A stretch of 64,000 nt of DNA from Heliobacterium mobile (GCF_009720735.1 NZ_WNKU01000003.1:124001-188000); one strand, 5' to 3'. Shown: positions 1 to 9,904, counted from the stretch's first letter. Program-made: numbers and translations. The notes: generated by a model from the letters alone, not told the origin.

Positions 1-473
1 GGAACATCATAAACTTTGGTTTCATTAGTGGCATTAGGTGCTATAACATAAACTTCGTCAGTTTGTTTTCCAGCTACACCTACAGTTACTTTGTGTGTAT
101 TTGAAGAGGCATCTGCTAGTTCAACTTGCCAGTATCCTCCACTACTATTAAAGGAACCGTTGTTTCCGCCTGAAGTATAGCGAGGATTACCCCTCAGCCT
201 AAAACGAAAAAACATGTTGGAACCATCGGATGCTAAATAAACACTTGATAGGTTATTACTAATACCACTAGTTAAATCTACTCCGTCGGGACTTTCATCA
301 TGGGGGTCGCAAATGATTGAACCATCGGTAAGTGTATAAGGCACCCATACGGTTGGCCAAATACCTGGCGAGGATGGAGAACTAGCAAAGGACGCTACAG
401 GTATAAAATGAAATAGGTAAATAATTAAAAAGACAGTCGTGCTAATTTTATAGGTTAAATTTCTAAAATACAT
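1..473 (-). CDS. Secreted protein of unknown function, N-terminal part only
   Basis: An open frame starts at ATG 471-473 on the minus strand and runs off the left edge of the window after about 157 codons. Residues 1 to about 28 form a signal peptide (basic start, then a hydrophobic stretch ending near ASFASS). The mature part is rich in Ser, Gly, Asp and Asn, with short alternating strands such as NMFFRFRLRGNPR and YWQVELADASS, which suggests a secreted beta-rich domain. An AAGGGG purine block and a GGGAG lie just upstream. I do not recognise the family. It follows the sensor/regulator pair on the same strand after about 210 bp and could be one of their targets, but nothing in the sequence proves that. 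Confidence 0.7.
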   Translation of the reverse strand, partial: MYFRNLTYKISTTVFLIIYLFHFIPVASFASSPSSPGIWPTVWVPYTLTDGSIICDPHDESPDGVDLTSGISNNLSSVYLASDGSNMFFRFRLRGNPRYTSGGNNGSFNSSGGYWQVELADASSNTHKVTVGVAGKQTDEVYVIAPNATNETKVYDV

Positions 474-685
474 CTCCCGATCCCCTTCTTTTTCAAACCC
501 ATATTTGAGAAACCGATGATACCGTTTTACAGAAATGTTCCTTCATACCCCCTTTTGGCTATCCTATACAATAATCCTTAAGACAAACCCACTATCCGAT
601 TTGAATGTCATTTAAATAACCACTTTTTTATTCTACTTTTCTCATTTTATCTCGACATTTCTCGATATCTTGCATTCTATTTTTC
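474..685. other. AT-rich spacer
   Basis: No gene is seen between the response regulator and the secreted-protein start. It probably holds the promoter of the secreted protein on the minus strand, but I could not fix a convincing -35/-10 pair. Confidence 0.4.
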
Positions 686-1597
686 TTAGCTAGATTTTTT
701 ATTTCTCTTCAACTCCTGCACCGCAGCTAAGTACTTTCTCTGTAACCATACCTTTTTCGCTTCCGCCCAATGCCAACCGTCTTCCTCCAGATAGTCCCCT
801 CCATATAAACTTACCGCTTGCTCTAAAAAAGCGCGGTCATGGCTTTCCTCCGCTTTTTTTATCAAGTCTTCAAACTGTTCCACATCGATAATGACGTCCT
901 TCAGACGGAGCATATAGCTGTTTCCGCTGTATTCAATGGATAAATGATCGGCATACCTGATCAAGAATGTTTTCCGAATCGCATGGATCGACGTCTGTAA
1001 ATTCACCAGCGCCTTTTGCGGATCCGAATCGGGCCAGAGAAGCTCACATAGCTTCTCCTTGTGAACGGGTTGTTCCTTTTTATCTAACAGATACGCAAAC
1101 AGTTCGGCAGCTTTTTGCCTGTTCCACTTGATCAGATGGTCTCCCATCCGTATGGCAAACTTTCCAAACATGGTGATCGTGAGTGTATCTCTATTCACAG
1201 GTACGACCGGGATGTCTTCCTTTGGGACATGGAACTCATCCAATTTAGCCTTCATCTTATCCAGGGCTTTAAACAACCGTTCCTCACGGATGGGCTTTAA
1301 TATGTAATCAATCGCATTCACCTCAAACGCTTCCGTTGCGTAATGATTGTAAGCGGTAATAAAGGCGACGCCGATCTGTGGATACAGAGCAAGCAGTTTC
1401 TCCGCTAGATCAAGCCCGTTCATTTCGGGCATCTCGATATCGAGCAAAGCCACCTGAAAGGGGCTTTGCTTTGCTTTTTCTAACGCTTCCAAGGGGTTGC
1501 TGCATAACTCATACGTGTCAAATCTTCCGAACTTGTTTAGATAAGCGCCTATTTCAAGAAGGGAATCCGGCTCGTCATCAACGATTAATATATTCAT
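686..1597 (-). CDS. Response regulator with receiver and SARP-like DNA-binding output
   Basis: 303 aa. Residues 1-120 are a receiver domain: acidic pocket DDE at 7-9, phospho-acceptor Asp53 in LLDIEMP, Thr81, and Lys101 in YILKP. Residues about 140-215 form an OmpR/SARP-type winged helix (ITMFGKFAIR, then LLWPDSDPQKALVNLQ). The rest looks like the helical BTAD segment of SARP activators (YGGDYLEEDGWHWAEAKK). It should be a phosphorylation-controlled transcription activator. Its start overlaps the stop of the upstream sensor kinase by 4 bp, so the two are translationally coupled and very likely partners. Its targets are unknown. Confidence 0.9.
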   Translation of the reverse strand: MNILIVDDEPDSLLEIGAYLNKFGRFDTYELCSNPLEALEKAKQSPFQVALLDIEMPEMNGLDLAEKLLALYPQIGVAFITAYNHYATEAFEVNAIDYILKPIREERLFKALDKMKAKLDEFHVPKEDIPVVPVNRDTLTITMFGKFAIRMGDHLIKWNRQKAAELFAYLLDKKEQPVHKEKLCELLWPDSDPQKALVNLQTSIHAIRKTFLIRYADHLSIEYSGNSYMLRLKDVIIDVEQFEDLIKKAEESHDRAFLEQAVSLYGGDYLEEDGWHWAEAKKVWLQRKYLAAVQELKRNKKSS

Positions 1598-4566
1598 GCA
1601 TCCATAACCTCCGTCTCCCTGAAGGGAACAGCAAATTCCACGGTCGTTCCTTTTTCCAGTTGACTGGTAATTTTCAGGCCCCTACCATAGAGGGCTAACA
1701 GCCTTCGGTGAATGTTCTTCATCCCCACACTGCCTTGTTTTCCTTCCTTGGAGAAAATGACGGCAAGCAGTTTTTCTTCCATACCTACGCCGTTGTCACA
1801 GACAGACACTTTGATATCATCCGCTTCTCGATGGACAGAAACGGATACGCGTCCCCCTTCGATACGGGTCATGATCCCATGCCGAACCGCATTTTCTACG
1901 AGCGGCTGAATGGATAACATCGGGATGGCGATGTCGATATCTTCCTCTACCAGGATTTCGACGGTCAGCCTTTGCTTGAACCGTGCCTGTTCAATCGCTA
2001 GATAGGCACGAACCAGCTCCAGTTCTTTCATTAAATTCGTCATGCCTTCATTGCTTTCAAAGTCAAAACTGCTCCGCAAGTAATCAGATAAGTCGAGGAC
2101 AAGCTCTTTAGCCTTATTCGGCTCTCGAATACTGAGAGAGGCAATGACATTTAAGGCATTGAAGATAAAATGAGGTTTCATTTGTGCCTGGAGAAACATC
2201 AACTCACTGGATACTTTATTGCTGACCAGCCTTTTTAACTGCACCAAGGTCTTCACGCGTACGCGCAGTTCTCCAGCATCAAAGGGTTTGGGGAGATATT
2301 CGTTTGCCCCCATCGAAAAAACGATTTCCAGATCTTCTTGCCGCGCTCTGGCGGTAAGAACGAGTACCGGCAAATCCACATAGGAATACTTGTCCCGCAA
2401 CGACTCTAACACTTCAAAGCCGGTCATTCCCGGCATCATCAAATCCAAGATAAGCAATTCATAGGCAGCGCCATGTTTGAGCAGATCTAAAACCTCTTGT
2501 CCCCGCGTGACTGCTTTGATGCTGTATCCTTCTAACGCTAAAATGTTGACAATGGCTTGTAAATTCGCCGGATCATCGTCGACAACTAAAATCCGAAAAC
2601 CGTTGCTTCCCTGGATTTCCACCGGGGCTGTGCCCATCTGTCTCGGTAGGTCAGGAGCAGCCAGCTCGACCGACGACTCTGTGTTCGGCGCGGTTTCTTG
2701 GGCCACCGGTAATGTAAAGGAAAAAGTCGACCCTCGATGCAATTCCGAAGTAGCCCATATTTTACCGCCATGAAGTTCTACAAGCTTTTGGGTGATGGAT
2801 AATCCTAGGCCTGTTCCATAGTACAATCGCGAATCTTGGTGATGAATTTGCACGAACGCTTCAAAGATAAAGGGTAACTCTTCTTGCTCGATACCGATTC
2901 CCGTATCCTCGACGGAAATCTCCATCCCGTCAGGATGGCATCGAGCCCGGATGACGATGGAACCCTTTTCGGTAAACTTGATCGCATTGCCGATTACATT
3001 GTAAAGGATCTGGATCAGGCGCTTTTCGTCGGCTAACACAGGCGGAAGATTTGAAGCGATTTCGATATGTAGCTCTATCTCTTTATCTTTGATCAAAAAC
3101 AGCAAGACCGAACTGACCTTAGATACGGTTGTATACAAGTCGACAGGCTTTAGGTCGAGCTTAATTTCTCCTTGTTTTAGTTTTGAGATCTCTAAGATAT
3201 CGTTGATCATATGGTACAGGCGGTTTCCCGCCGCTTTGACTATCGTTAGGCTTTCCTTCTGAGCGTGGGTAAGGTTGTTTTTGCCCTCCTCCAAGACGGA
3301 TTGAGTGATATTGATAATTCCGTTGAGAGGAGTCCGAAGTTCATGGGATGTGTTCAATAAAAACTCATCTTTGAGCTTGTCCAGTTTGATGAGTTTTTCC
3401 GACATCTGTTGAAGTGAACTATTTGCTTCGATCAAATTGCTCTCTGCTTTGATCCGTTTCATCCGATTAATTAAAAGAAGCACGATCAACAGGGCTTGTA
3501 GGATAAGCAAGATAATTCCGCTGACAATATAATCTCCGTACTGCTCCCAAAAGGAGGTCTCTTGAAATTCGATCTTGCTCTCGGCAGGTAACTGATTCCG
3601 TTTTATTCCCCATTGTTTTAACTGGCGGTGATCGAAAGCATACTTATGATATACAGGAGGGGGAAAGATATCGTCCGGAGGTTTTATACGGGTCAACTCA
3701 TCAAGTACCCGTAACGCAGCGTACTGCCCTAGCTTTTCAAAATCAAAGACATATCCTCCAACAATACCATACCCGAGATACTGCACGTCGGTACCAAATA
3801 CAGGCACCGTGGTTTCTTGGCATATCGTTTGCAGGACTTCGATAGGCGCATACTTTTTTCCATCCACATCGGTCATCCAATGAAAATACAAGATTGCGGA
3901 GTCGTCATCAGCTTTTTTCAGGCGTTGAAGCATCTGTTTATAGGGCAGTTGATTGACAAAAACGAACTTTGATTGCCCTTTATACTTCTCGAGAATTCCG
4001 TCGATATGGGGCTCGATCGGATCGGGAGTCACCATGTAGATGGTTTTCGTATCCGGCTTCGTTTGCAGAATGAGTTGAATGTTTTTATCGATATCTGTCG
4101 CGCGGGGATTTCCCATACGCACTAAGGGATCCTCATCGGCCGGTCCCTCGTCTTTTTTGACATCGATACTAATGGATACCCCCGGAAAAACGTCGTTTCC
4201 GTATTTCGATAAAAAGGGCCGCAGGTTCGCTTTAGCGGTCACAAAATCTGGCTCACGACGGGCATATTTCGCTTGGAGATAGTGGGCTACGTTTTCTAAG
4301 TACTCCTCATCATTGGGGTGACGAGCCAAATCAAGATACTCATAGGAATAGATAAATTTATATTGAGCATTTTTTTCGATCGTGCGCTTAAACCCCTCGT
4401 TAAACAACTGATGGGCTGGATCATCGGGGGTAAAGGCGTGCAAAAATAATACTTGCTTTTCCGGTAACTCTTCGGCATGAACGACGGTAGCAGGTACAAT
4501 AAGCGCGATAAACAAAAGCCATAAAATAGGTATATAGGGCTTTTTGAAACAAAAAAACTTCAACAT
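1594..4566 (-). CDS. Hybrid sensor with two histidine-kinase modules flanking a receiver
   Basis: 990 aa. In order: a signal anchor (1-31); an extracytoplasmic domain resembling ABC substrate-binding (PF04392-like) proteins, about 35-335; a membrane segment about 342-368; a HisKA domain with phospho-His in NTSHELRTPLNG near 410; an HATPase domain with N and G boxes (GTGLGLSITQ) to about 610; a receiver domain about 655-775 (ILVVDDDPAN, LLILDLMMPG); then a second, LytS-type kinase with QMKPHFIFNALN near 793 and its own ATPase domain to the end. The mature protein can thus phosphorylate an internal receiver from one module and probably signals to the adjacent response regulator through the other. 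The ligand is unknown. Confidence 0.9.
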   Translation of the reverse strand: MLKFFCFKKPYIPILWLLFIALIVPATVVHAEELPEKQVLFLHAFTPDDPAHQLFNEGFKRTIEKNAQYKFIYSYEYLDLARHPNDEEYLENVAHYLQAKYARREPDFVTAKANLRPFLSKYGNDVFPGVSISIDVKKDEGPADEDPLVRMGNPRATDIDKNIQLILQTKPDTKTIYMVTPDPIEPHIDGILEKYKGQSKFVFVNQLPYKQMLQRLKKADDDSAILYFHWMTDVDGKKYAPIEVLQTICQETTVPVFGTDVQYLGYGIVGGYVFDFEKLGQYAALRVLDELTRIKPPDDIFPPPVYHKYAFDHRQLKQWGIKRNQLPAESKIEFQETSFWEQYGDYIVSGIILLILQALLIVLLLINRMKRIKAESNLIEANSSLQQMSEKLIKLDKLKDEFLLNTSHELRTPLNGIINITQSVLEEGKNNLTHAQKESLTIVKAAGNRLYHMINDILEISKLKQGEIKLDLKPVDLYTTVSKVSSVLLFLIKDKEIELHIEIASNLPPVLADEKRLIQILYNVIGNAIKFTEKGSIVIRARCHPDGMEISVEDTGIGIEQEELPFIFEAFVQIHHQDSRLYYGTGLGLSITQKLVELHGGKIWATSELHRGSTFSFTLPVAQETAPNTESSVELAAPDLPRQMGTAPVEIQGSNGFRILVVDDDPANLQAIVNILALEGYSIKAVTRGQEVLDLLKHGAAYELLILDLMMPGMTGFEVLESLRDKYSYVDLPVLVLTARARQEDLEIVFSMGANEYLPKPFDAGELRVRVKTLVQLKRLVSNKVSSELMFLQAQMKPHFIFNALNVIASLSIREPNKAKELVLDLSDYLRSSFDFESNEGMTNLMKELELVRAYLAIEQARFKQRLTVEILVEEDIDIAIPMLSIQPLVENAVRHGIMTRIEGGRVSVSVHREADDIKVSVCDNGVGMEEKLLAVIFSKEGKQGSVGMKNIHRRLLALYGRGLKITSQLEKGTTVEFAVPFRETEVMDA

Positions 4567-4697
4567 GTATAATACTCACCCAATTTCCGTAACGTCGTTC
4601 TGCCACATATATTCTTCAAGAAGGGAGTCTTATCCTTGATGGACCTCTCTTTCGAATTCCCGTAAGGGGTGGCCTATGAGCACGCCTTTCCGTCGGT

Positions 4698-6731
4698 TTA
4701 CGCCGTAATGGATGATACTTCAACATCGTCTTTGATACCCGATGGGGCCGAAGAACCGAAGACGATACGGTTTTTCCCTGATTTTTTGGCGTGATAAAGT
4801 CTGCTGTCGGCCACCCTGAGCATCTCCTCGGCAGAAGTATAGGATGGATCGAACTCCTCAATCCCACCGCTGATCGTAACCATTCCATGGGGACTTTGCC
4901 GATGAACGATCTGCAGACCTTTAATCGCCTGAAGAATTCGATCTGCCACCTCTTTGGCGATCATCAAGTTGGCATGGCTAAAAATCACAACAAACTCTTC
5001 CCCGCCATAACGAAATACACGATCTTCTGCCCGAATATTTTCCTTAATCGTGTTCGCGATGCTCTTTAAGACTTGGTCTCCCTCAGCATGACCGTAGGTG
5101 TCATTGAAGTTCTTAAAAAAATCGATATCGACCATCATGATCGAAAACGTTCCTAAATCGTCCTTCCCGTCGGTAAAGATCCGTGTCATGCTGCGATCGA
5201 AGGAGCGGCGATTATGGATCCCTGTAAGGCCATCCAACAAGCTCATCTCTACCAAATCAGCATTGACCTGCTCTAGGGCTTTCGTTCGTTCTTCCACAAT
5301 TCTTTCTAAGTTTTCCTGAGCATCGCGGATGTTGGTAGCCATTTCCACAAATCTGGTAGACAGTAAGCCAATTTCATTATCCAATTGCACCGGTAATGTA
5401 ATCGTTTGCTCCGCCACCGCTTGATACTCCCCTCGACCGATAGCCTCGGCAGCAAGGGTCAACTGTTTCAAGGGTTTTTCTGCTTGATAGCGCATCACAT
5501 AGTACACGATAAAAAGGATGATCGTGAGAATCATCATGCCTTCGGTAAAGATTCTTATCGCCGCTGCGTGGGCTGCCTCCCGAATAATCTTCATGGGAAA
5601 GACCCGAACGAGCAACCACTCGGGACCTTCAAACTGGCCCACAGCCAGGTAGCAGTCATAGGCATTATTTTTAATGATCTTAACTTCCGAGAGATTCCCC
5701 TTGGTTTCTTCTTGAATTAGTCTATAGGCTTCCTTTATAAAAGGACTGTTGATTTTGTCTAAGGATAACTGTCCCACCCATTTTTGATCGTCCGTAGGAT
5801 CGCTCGGATGGGCGACCAGATACCCATCTTTCCGAATGATGAAGTTGTAGGTTCCATCGTTGTTGTTTTCGACGATTTTATCGACTAAATCAGTCAGATA
5901 TATGTCGTGACCGGGTGTGATCAAGTGCCGATCTCCCTCATCCAAGGGAGCCATGTAGGTAACCATCCACTTTTTCGCCGTCTCATCGTAGTAAAGACCA
6001 GACCAAATCGCTTTCCGTTCTGGATTCTCTTTTTTATTGACAGCTCGAATGACGCCCAGTTCGTTCATGGGCAGGTCGGCCCGGGCATGCAAGCCCCACG
6101 GCTCCACGGGGTAGAAAAGGGTGATGGCGTTCTCTGGATAAGCCACATGCACATTGGCAAAACGATTCACCCATGCCGGGCCCATTCGAGACAAGACCCT
6201 GCCGGCCAGGATGAGCCGTCGTTGAAAATCGGGATCCTTCGCGCTTTGGTTGTTTCCGATGAAGCTGGACAACCCGTAGATATAGCCGCCATCCTTCGTA
6301 TAGAAACCATCAAAGTACTCTCGTTTCATCCGCGTAGCACCTTGATTATCGACAAAGTAATAAGACCAGAATTCCTGTTCCGATACCTTGATGTCAGATT
6401 GATAGAGTTTTAAGAACTCCTGGGAAAAAACGTCGAGGTTGTCTTTGGCCAGCCTAAAGATCTCACTTTCTGTTCGAACGTGTTCCGAAACATAGACGGT
6501 GAGTTCCTCCAGCCTTTCTTCCGTCTCCCGGTGGTAGGCATTATAGTACGAGATCAAAGAGACCACCGTTACGATTGCAATAGACATGAGAAAGATCTTA
6601 ACAAGGATGCCCTTTATAAGTGATAGAGGCTGGTAACGATTTTCGACATTCTGTGGTTTCACGATAATGTTCACCTCGGTCACGTCAATGATCGATCTGT
6701 CTCTTTGATGACTCATGAATAAGGGTATCAT
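4698..6731 (-). CDS. Membrane diguanylate cyclase (dCache-HAMP-GGDEF)
   Basis: 677 aa. It makes c-di-GMP from two GTP. A first membrane helix lies near 42-62, a long dCache-like outside sensor domain follows to about 385, then a second helix (about 390-412), a HAMP linker, a short coiled coil (about 475-495) and a GGDEF domain. The active-site motif GGEEF is intact near 577-581 and is preceded by RAED exactly five residues upstream, the canonical RxxD product-inhibition site. ATG at 6731 and ATG at 6716 (MSHQ) are both possible starts; neither has a strong ribosome site. It lies just upstream of the hybrid sensor but 130 bp apart. An EAL phosphodiesterase at 59 kb could oppose it. Confidence 0.92.
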   Translation of the reverse strand: MIPLFMSHQRDRSIIDVTEVNIIVKPQNVENRYQPLSLIKGILVKIFLMSIAIVTVVSLISYYNAYHRETEERLEELTVYVSEHVRTESEIFRLAKDNLDVFSQEFLKLYQSDIKVSEQEFWSYYFVDNQGATRMKREYFDGFYTKDGGYIYGLSSFIGNNQSAKDPDFQRRLILAGRVLSRMGPAWVNRFANVHVAYPENAITLFYPVEPWGLHARADLPMNELGVIRAVNKKENPERKAIWSGLYYDETAKKWMVTYMAPLDEGDRHLITPGHDIYLTDLVDKIVENNNDGTYNFIIRKDGYLVAHPSDPTDDQKWVGQLSLDKINSPFIKEAYRLIQEETKGNLSEVKIIKNNAYDCYLAVGQFEGPEWLLVRVFPMKIIREAAHAAAIRIFTEGMMILTIILFIVYYVMRYQAEKPLKQLTLAAEAIGRGEYQAVAEQTITLPVQLDNEIGLLSTRFVEMATNIRDAQENLERIVEERTKALEQVNADLVEMSLLDGLTGIHNRRSFDRSMTRIFTDGKDDLGTFSIMMVDIDFFKNFNDTYGHAEGDQVLKSIANTIKENIRAEDRVFRYGGEEFVVIFSHANLMIAKEVADRILQAIKGLQIVHRQSPHGMVTISGGIEEFDPSYTSAEEMLRVADSRLYHAKKSGKNRIVFGSSAPSGIKDDVEVSSITA

Positions 6732-6898
6732 CCGACTCTGACAAAACTCTTACAATTGAGTCAAGCGAACGCGTAAAAACGGCCTTTTTGTTAAAATATC
6801 TTCATATATCACTACTTTTGATTTGTTTTCGCTCTATGTTGAAGACTTTACTTTGATACTTCCAACAGCCGGATCTTTGGCAAGCAATCTTTAAATAA

Positions 6899-6935
6899 AA
6901 AAGCGACCTCGCCCGTGATGGCAAGATCGCTCTGG
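6899..6935 (-). terminator. Intrinsic terminator after spoVG
   Basis: On the minus strand AGCGATCTTGCC can pair with GGGCGAGGTCGCT and is followed by TTTTTTATT. It lies directly downstream of spoVG and separates it from the diguanylate cyclase. Confidence 0.8.
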
Positions 6936-7009
6936 AAGTTTAATTTGGATTTGGAATTTCCCTGTAGTTACCGAAAAAGAGTTTAATCTTATCGACCAAA
7001 CTGTTGCGG

Positions 7010-7288
7010 TTACATCGCCACCGGTGTTTTCGAACTACCGGCTGCTTTTTCGTATTCTTCCATTACTGCCTTAAAAATAATGTCGCGAAATTCTTGATGA
7101 ATCGGATGCACAATGTCGAGATAACTTCCGTTTGGCACCTTTTTACTCGGCATCGCAACAAAATCTCCTGTCTTTCCCGCGATTACCTTTATGTCATGAA
7201 TAACAAACATTTCGTCGATAGTGACAGATGCGATAGCCTTTACGGCCCCTTCGCGGGTGATCTTTCTGATTCTAACACTGATATCCAT
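7010..7288 (-). CDS. spoVG: SpoVG, septation/RNA- and DNA-binding regulator
   Basis: 92 aa, the usual family length. The family signature is plain: [19 protein letters not shown], then [21 protein letters not shown]. In Firmicutes SpoVG is a small nucleic-acid-binding regulator linked to sporulation and cell-surface genes. A GGGAG site sits 8 nt before the ATG. It is a single-gene unit with its own promoter and terminator. Typical relatives have a similar basic C-terminal tail; here it ends [11 protein letters not shown]. Confidence 0.95.
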   Translation of the reverse strand: MDISVRIRKITREGAVKAIASVTIDEMFVIHDIKVIAGKTGDFVAMPSKKVPNGSYLDIVHPIHQEFRDIIFKAVMEEYEKAAGSSKTPVAM

Positions 7289-7331
7289 TCGCTACAACTC
7301 CCTATAGCATCTTTTTGTACTCATCGGTTCA

Positions 7332-7359
7332 ATTTTACCCTATTTGTTCGGGTAGTCAA
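7332..7359 (-). promoter_or_regulatory. Probable spoVG promoter
   Basis: TTGACT at 7354-7359 and TAAAAT at 7332-7337 on the minus strand, 16 bp apart, upstream of spoVG. It looks like sigma-A; a sigma-H promoter as in Bacillus is not obvious. Confidence 0.5.
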
Positions 7360-7466
7360 TACTTGTTTAATGTTTTTATAGCTTTAGAGAGAATTATCTT
7401 TTTCTAGGCGTTTTTTCATCCCGGGTCACCTATTTTGAGATGATTCGAAAAGCCACAAAAAGAGTA

Positions 7467-7570
7467 TTGTGGAAAATAAAAACTTAACGTATAATTACGA
7501 CGTAACTTTAAGTAAAATTTTAGCCAATGAGGGCTCTCGAAAACGAGATACGTTTCCGAGCCTTTTTTAT
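7467..7570 (+). ncRNA. Candidate small RNA with own promoter and terminator
   Basis: TTGTGG (7467-7472) and a perfect TATAAT (7490-7495) are 17 bp apart. About 35 nt downstream of the predicted start lies a hairpin (GGCTC 7532-7536 with GAGCC 7558-7562, inner AAACG/CGTTT) followed by TTTTTT. The predicted transcript is about 70 nt, starting near 7502. No reading frame with a ribosome site is visible in it. It is divergent from spoVG. Confidence 0.55.
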
Positions 7571-7834
7571 TTTTAAGTAGACGACAAATCGGTAATCCTT
7601 GCATCCAGCTACATGTTTCAAAGTATAAAACCTTAAACATGTATAAGGTTTTACCTTGTAGGCAAAGGAACTAAATGGTAGAATAAAATTGACACTCGGT
7701 ATTTACCTTGTCTACATAGCACCCTTATTTATTTGTGCAGATGATTTTAGAAGAGTTTTTTTGATTTAAGTCTTGGATTGTGACATACCAGTATTATTAT
7801 TGCAAAATAAGTGTATTAGATGGAGATGAGGGAA
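7571..7834. other. Spacer before the chemotaxis transducer
   Basis: No gene seen. TTGACA at 7689-7694 with TACATA 18 bp later is a possible promoter for the transducer. The short frame on the minus strand across 7416-7640 overlaps the small-RNA terminator and looks spurious. Confidence 0.4.
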
Positions 7835-8680
7835 ATGACAATCCGAAGCAGTACATCCAGCGTCGATGATTTACTAGAAGCTTTTCAAAAAACACTACCC
7901 TATTTTCAAAAAGTTCTTCCACTTGATTGTATGTTCGCAGTTACAGACAAGGAAAAGTTTTTGTATTATTTACCTGGCGAGGAAATTGATACAAAAACCG
8001 TAGCAGGAAGTCCATTGCCTCCGTCAGGGGGCGCCAGTCAATGTTTAGACACAGGTACAGAAATCGTGCTCACGATTCCTAAAGATGTTTGGGGCATCCC
8101 TGTTAAGTCTTCAAACGTACCCATTAGGGACGAAAGCGGAAATATTATTGGTACATTAAGTCTAGGGCTAAGTCTCGCTAATCAACAAGTTCTTGAAGCG
8201 GCGGCACAAATGATTGCATCGACCTCCGAAGAAATTTCGGCGACGACAGAAGAAATCGCTTCTTCTGCAACTACCTTATCTCACGAATTATTAGACTTGA
8301 AAAATCTCGCCGAAAAGGTTCAATCAAATATTAAGCAAACTGATACCATTCTATCGTTCATAAGACAAATCGCATCCAAATCCAATCTTCTCGGGTTAAA
8401 TGCTTCCATTGAGGCGGCACGGGTAGGAGAACAAGGTAAAGGATTCGCGGTCGTGGCTGAGGAAATCAGGAAGATGGCTACTAATAGTGAGAAATCGGTA
8501 AAAGATGCCGATAAAATCCTTTCCGAGATAAAGCAATCTTTGAATTTAATCGACGAGAAAATAAGCAATACGGCTGTGTTAGGAGAACGACAAGCTGCAG
8601 CGACAGAGGAAATATCGGCATCGATGGAAGAGTTAGCTTCGTCAGCCACAGAAATTGATAAAATAGCTCAGATTATCTAA
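7835..8680 (+). CDS. Soluble chemotaxis sensory transducer (YfmS-like)
   Basis: 281 aa from the ATG at 7835, chosen because GGAGATGAGG lies just before it; the ATG at 7820 overlaps that site. There is no membrane helix. The first 130 residues are a small sensor domain with a cysteine (PLDCMF). The C-terminal half is a chemoreceptor signalling domain with the hairpin tip [21 protein letters not shown] followed by [15 protein letters not shown]. The size and layout match the cytoplasmic YfmS-type transducers of Firmicutes, which signal to CheA/CheW. Its ligand is unknown. It is transcribed alone and ends in a clear terminator. Confidence 0.88.
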   Translation: MTIRSSTSSVDDLLEAFQKTLPYFQKVLPLDCMFAVTDKEKFLYYLPGEEIDTKTVAGSPLPPSGGASQCLDTGTEIVLTIPKDVWGIPVKSSNVPIRDESGNIIGTLSLGLSLANQQVLEAAAQMIASTSEEISATTEEIASSATTLSHELLDLKNLAEKVQSNIKQTDTILSFIRQIASKSNLLGLNASIEAARVGEQGKGFAVVAEEIRKMATNSEKSVKDADKILSEIKQSLNLIDEKISNTAVLGERQAAATEEISASMEELASSATEIDKIAQII

Positions 8681-8737
8681 ACATACCTTATCGTCTATCC
8701 CATTAGCTGTTTTACTCATCGAGAATAAAACTAGCTT

Positions 8738-8771
8738 ATGACCTTACCAAAATCGGCAAGGTCATTTTTTA
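8738..8771 (+). terminator. Intrinsic terminator after the transducer
   Basis: ATGACCTTACC pairs with GGCAAGGTCAT and is followed by TTTTTTAT. Confidence 0.85.
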
Positions 8772-8812
8772 TCTAATAAAAGCTCGGAGACCGTCGGTAT
8801 TACATACCAAGC

Positions 8813-8839
8813 TTACACATGAACAAAATGCTTGTGTAA
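8813..8839. promoter_or_regulatory. Inverted repeat upstream of the GH25 gene
   Basis: A perfect inverted repeat TTACACA-N13-TGTGTAA lies about 65 bp before the muramidase start. Its position suits an operator. No cognate regulator is evident nearby. Confidence 0.4.
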
Positions 8840-8901
8840 ATATTTGGGTTTTATTTCGTACATTATAGTAAATCCTCAATATTTAAAGAGGAGGCTTATT
8901 T

Positions 8902-9783
8902 ATGCAAAATCGTTCTGATTCTAACGTGCTCGGAATTGATGTATCCAGCTATCAGGGAACAAATATTGACTGGAACCAAGTAAGAGAAGCTGGTATCTCT
9001 TTTGCCTACGTAAAAGCTACCGAAGGTTGTAGAACCAGCGATCAGTGTTTCCAATTGAATGTGAACAACTCACAAACAGCCGGGGTACTTGTTGGCGCCT
9101 ATCACTACGCCCATCCAGAGCAAAACTCCGCTGAGGATGAAGCGGCTCACTTCCTTGAAGCACTGAACTCGGTCAATCTAAATCTATGGCCCGTGCTAGA
9201 CCTCGAGTCACCACCGCAGAAGAATTCAACTCTAAGTGGTGACTACCTGGCCGAATGGTCTCGGACATTTATCAATATTGTGTCCAGTTCGACTGGGGGA
9301 AAGGTGATCCTATATACAGGAAAATGGTATATCGATATGTATGAGGTTGATGGCTTGTCTGACCTACCCCTATGGATAAGTCACTATTCCTCCTACCCAC
9401 CGCCAGACTTTGCGGGCTGGGCAGAGTGGCTCATTTGGCAATATACCGATAAAGGAACCGTAAATGGAATCTCGGGACAGGTAGATATGAATGTCGTCAC
9501 ATCACTAGAGGCATTGCAAATCTATCTAAAGAAAAAAGTACAAATCAACGGAAAGCCATGGATGGACGGTATCGTCGTAGGCGTAGATACTTACGTAGTC
9601 TGGACGGCACTTAAGGAGGTTAAGACACCTTTCATATATAAAGGCAACGGTCTGATGAATGTGAATGGTGTAGATGTTCAGGGAGTTGTGTACAACGGTG
9701 ACACATATCTACCTTGGATGTGTCTTTCTAAGAATGTCCAAGCCGTACCGATCGATGGCGGTTGGAACTTCGTTGTTTCATAG
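8902..9783 (+). CDS. GH25 muramidase (lysozyme) with C-terminal stalk-like domain
   Basis: 293 aa. Residues about 8-210 are a glycoside hydrolase family 25 domain that cleaves peptidoglycan between MurNAc and GlcNAc. Visible signatures are GIDVSSYQG with the catalytic Asp, AYHYAHP, WPVLDLES with the acidic pair, and WQYTDKG. The last 80 residues (INGKPWMDGIVVGVDTYVVW onward) look like a stalk-type beta domain that probably anchors it to the wall. There is no signal peptide, unusual unless it leaves by lysis or a non-classical route. AGAGGAGG precedes the ATG. Confidence 0.9.
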   Translation: MQNRSDSNVLGIDVSSYQGTNIDWNQVREAGISFAYVKATEGCRTSDQCFQLNVNNSQTAGVLVGAYHYAHPEQNSAEDEAAHFLEALNSVNLNLWPVLDLESPPQKNSTLSGDYLAEWSRTFINIVSSSTGGKVILYTGKWYIDMYEVDGLSDLPLWISHYSSYPPPDFAGWAEWLIWQYTDKGTVNGISGQVDMNVVTSLEALQIYLKKKVQINGKPWMDGIVVGVDTYVVWTALKEVKTPFIYKGNGLMNVNGVDVQGVVYNGDTYLPWMCLSKNVQAVPIDGGWNFVVS

Positions 9784-9904
9784 ATAATTGCTGTACCGTA
9801 TTATATTCATACGATAATATGTTACAACGTTGAGATAATCTTTGGGAATAAAAGCAAGCCAATCATCCAGTTGTAAAACTGTGTAATTTGATTTCAGCGA
9901 CGAT

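Noticed and set aside
7416-7640. A 74-codon minus-strand frame
   Set aside because: It runs across the small-RNA terminator and has no ribosome site.
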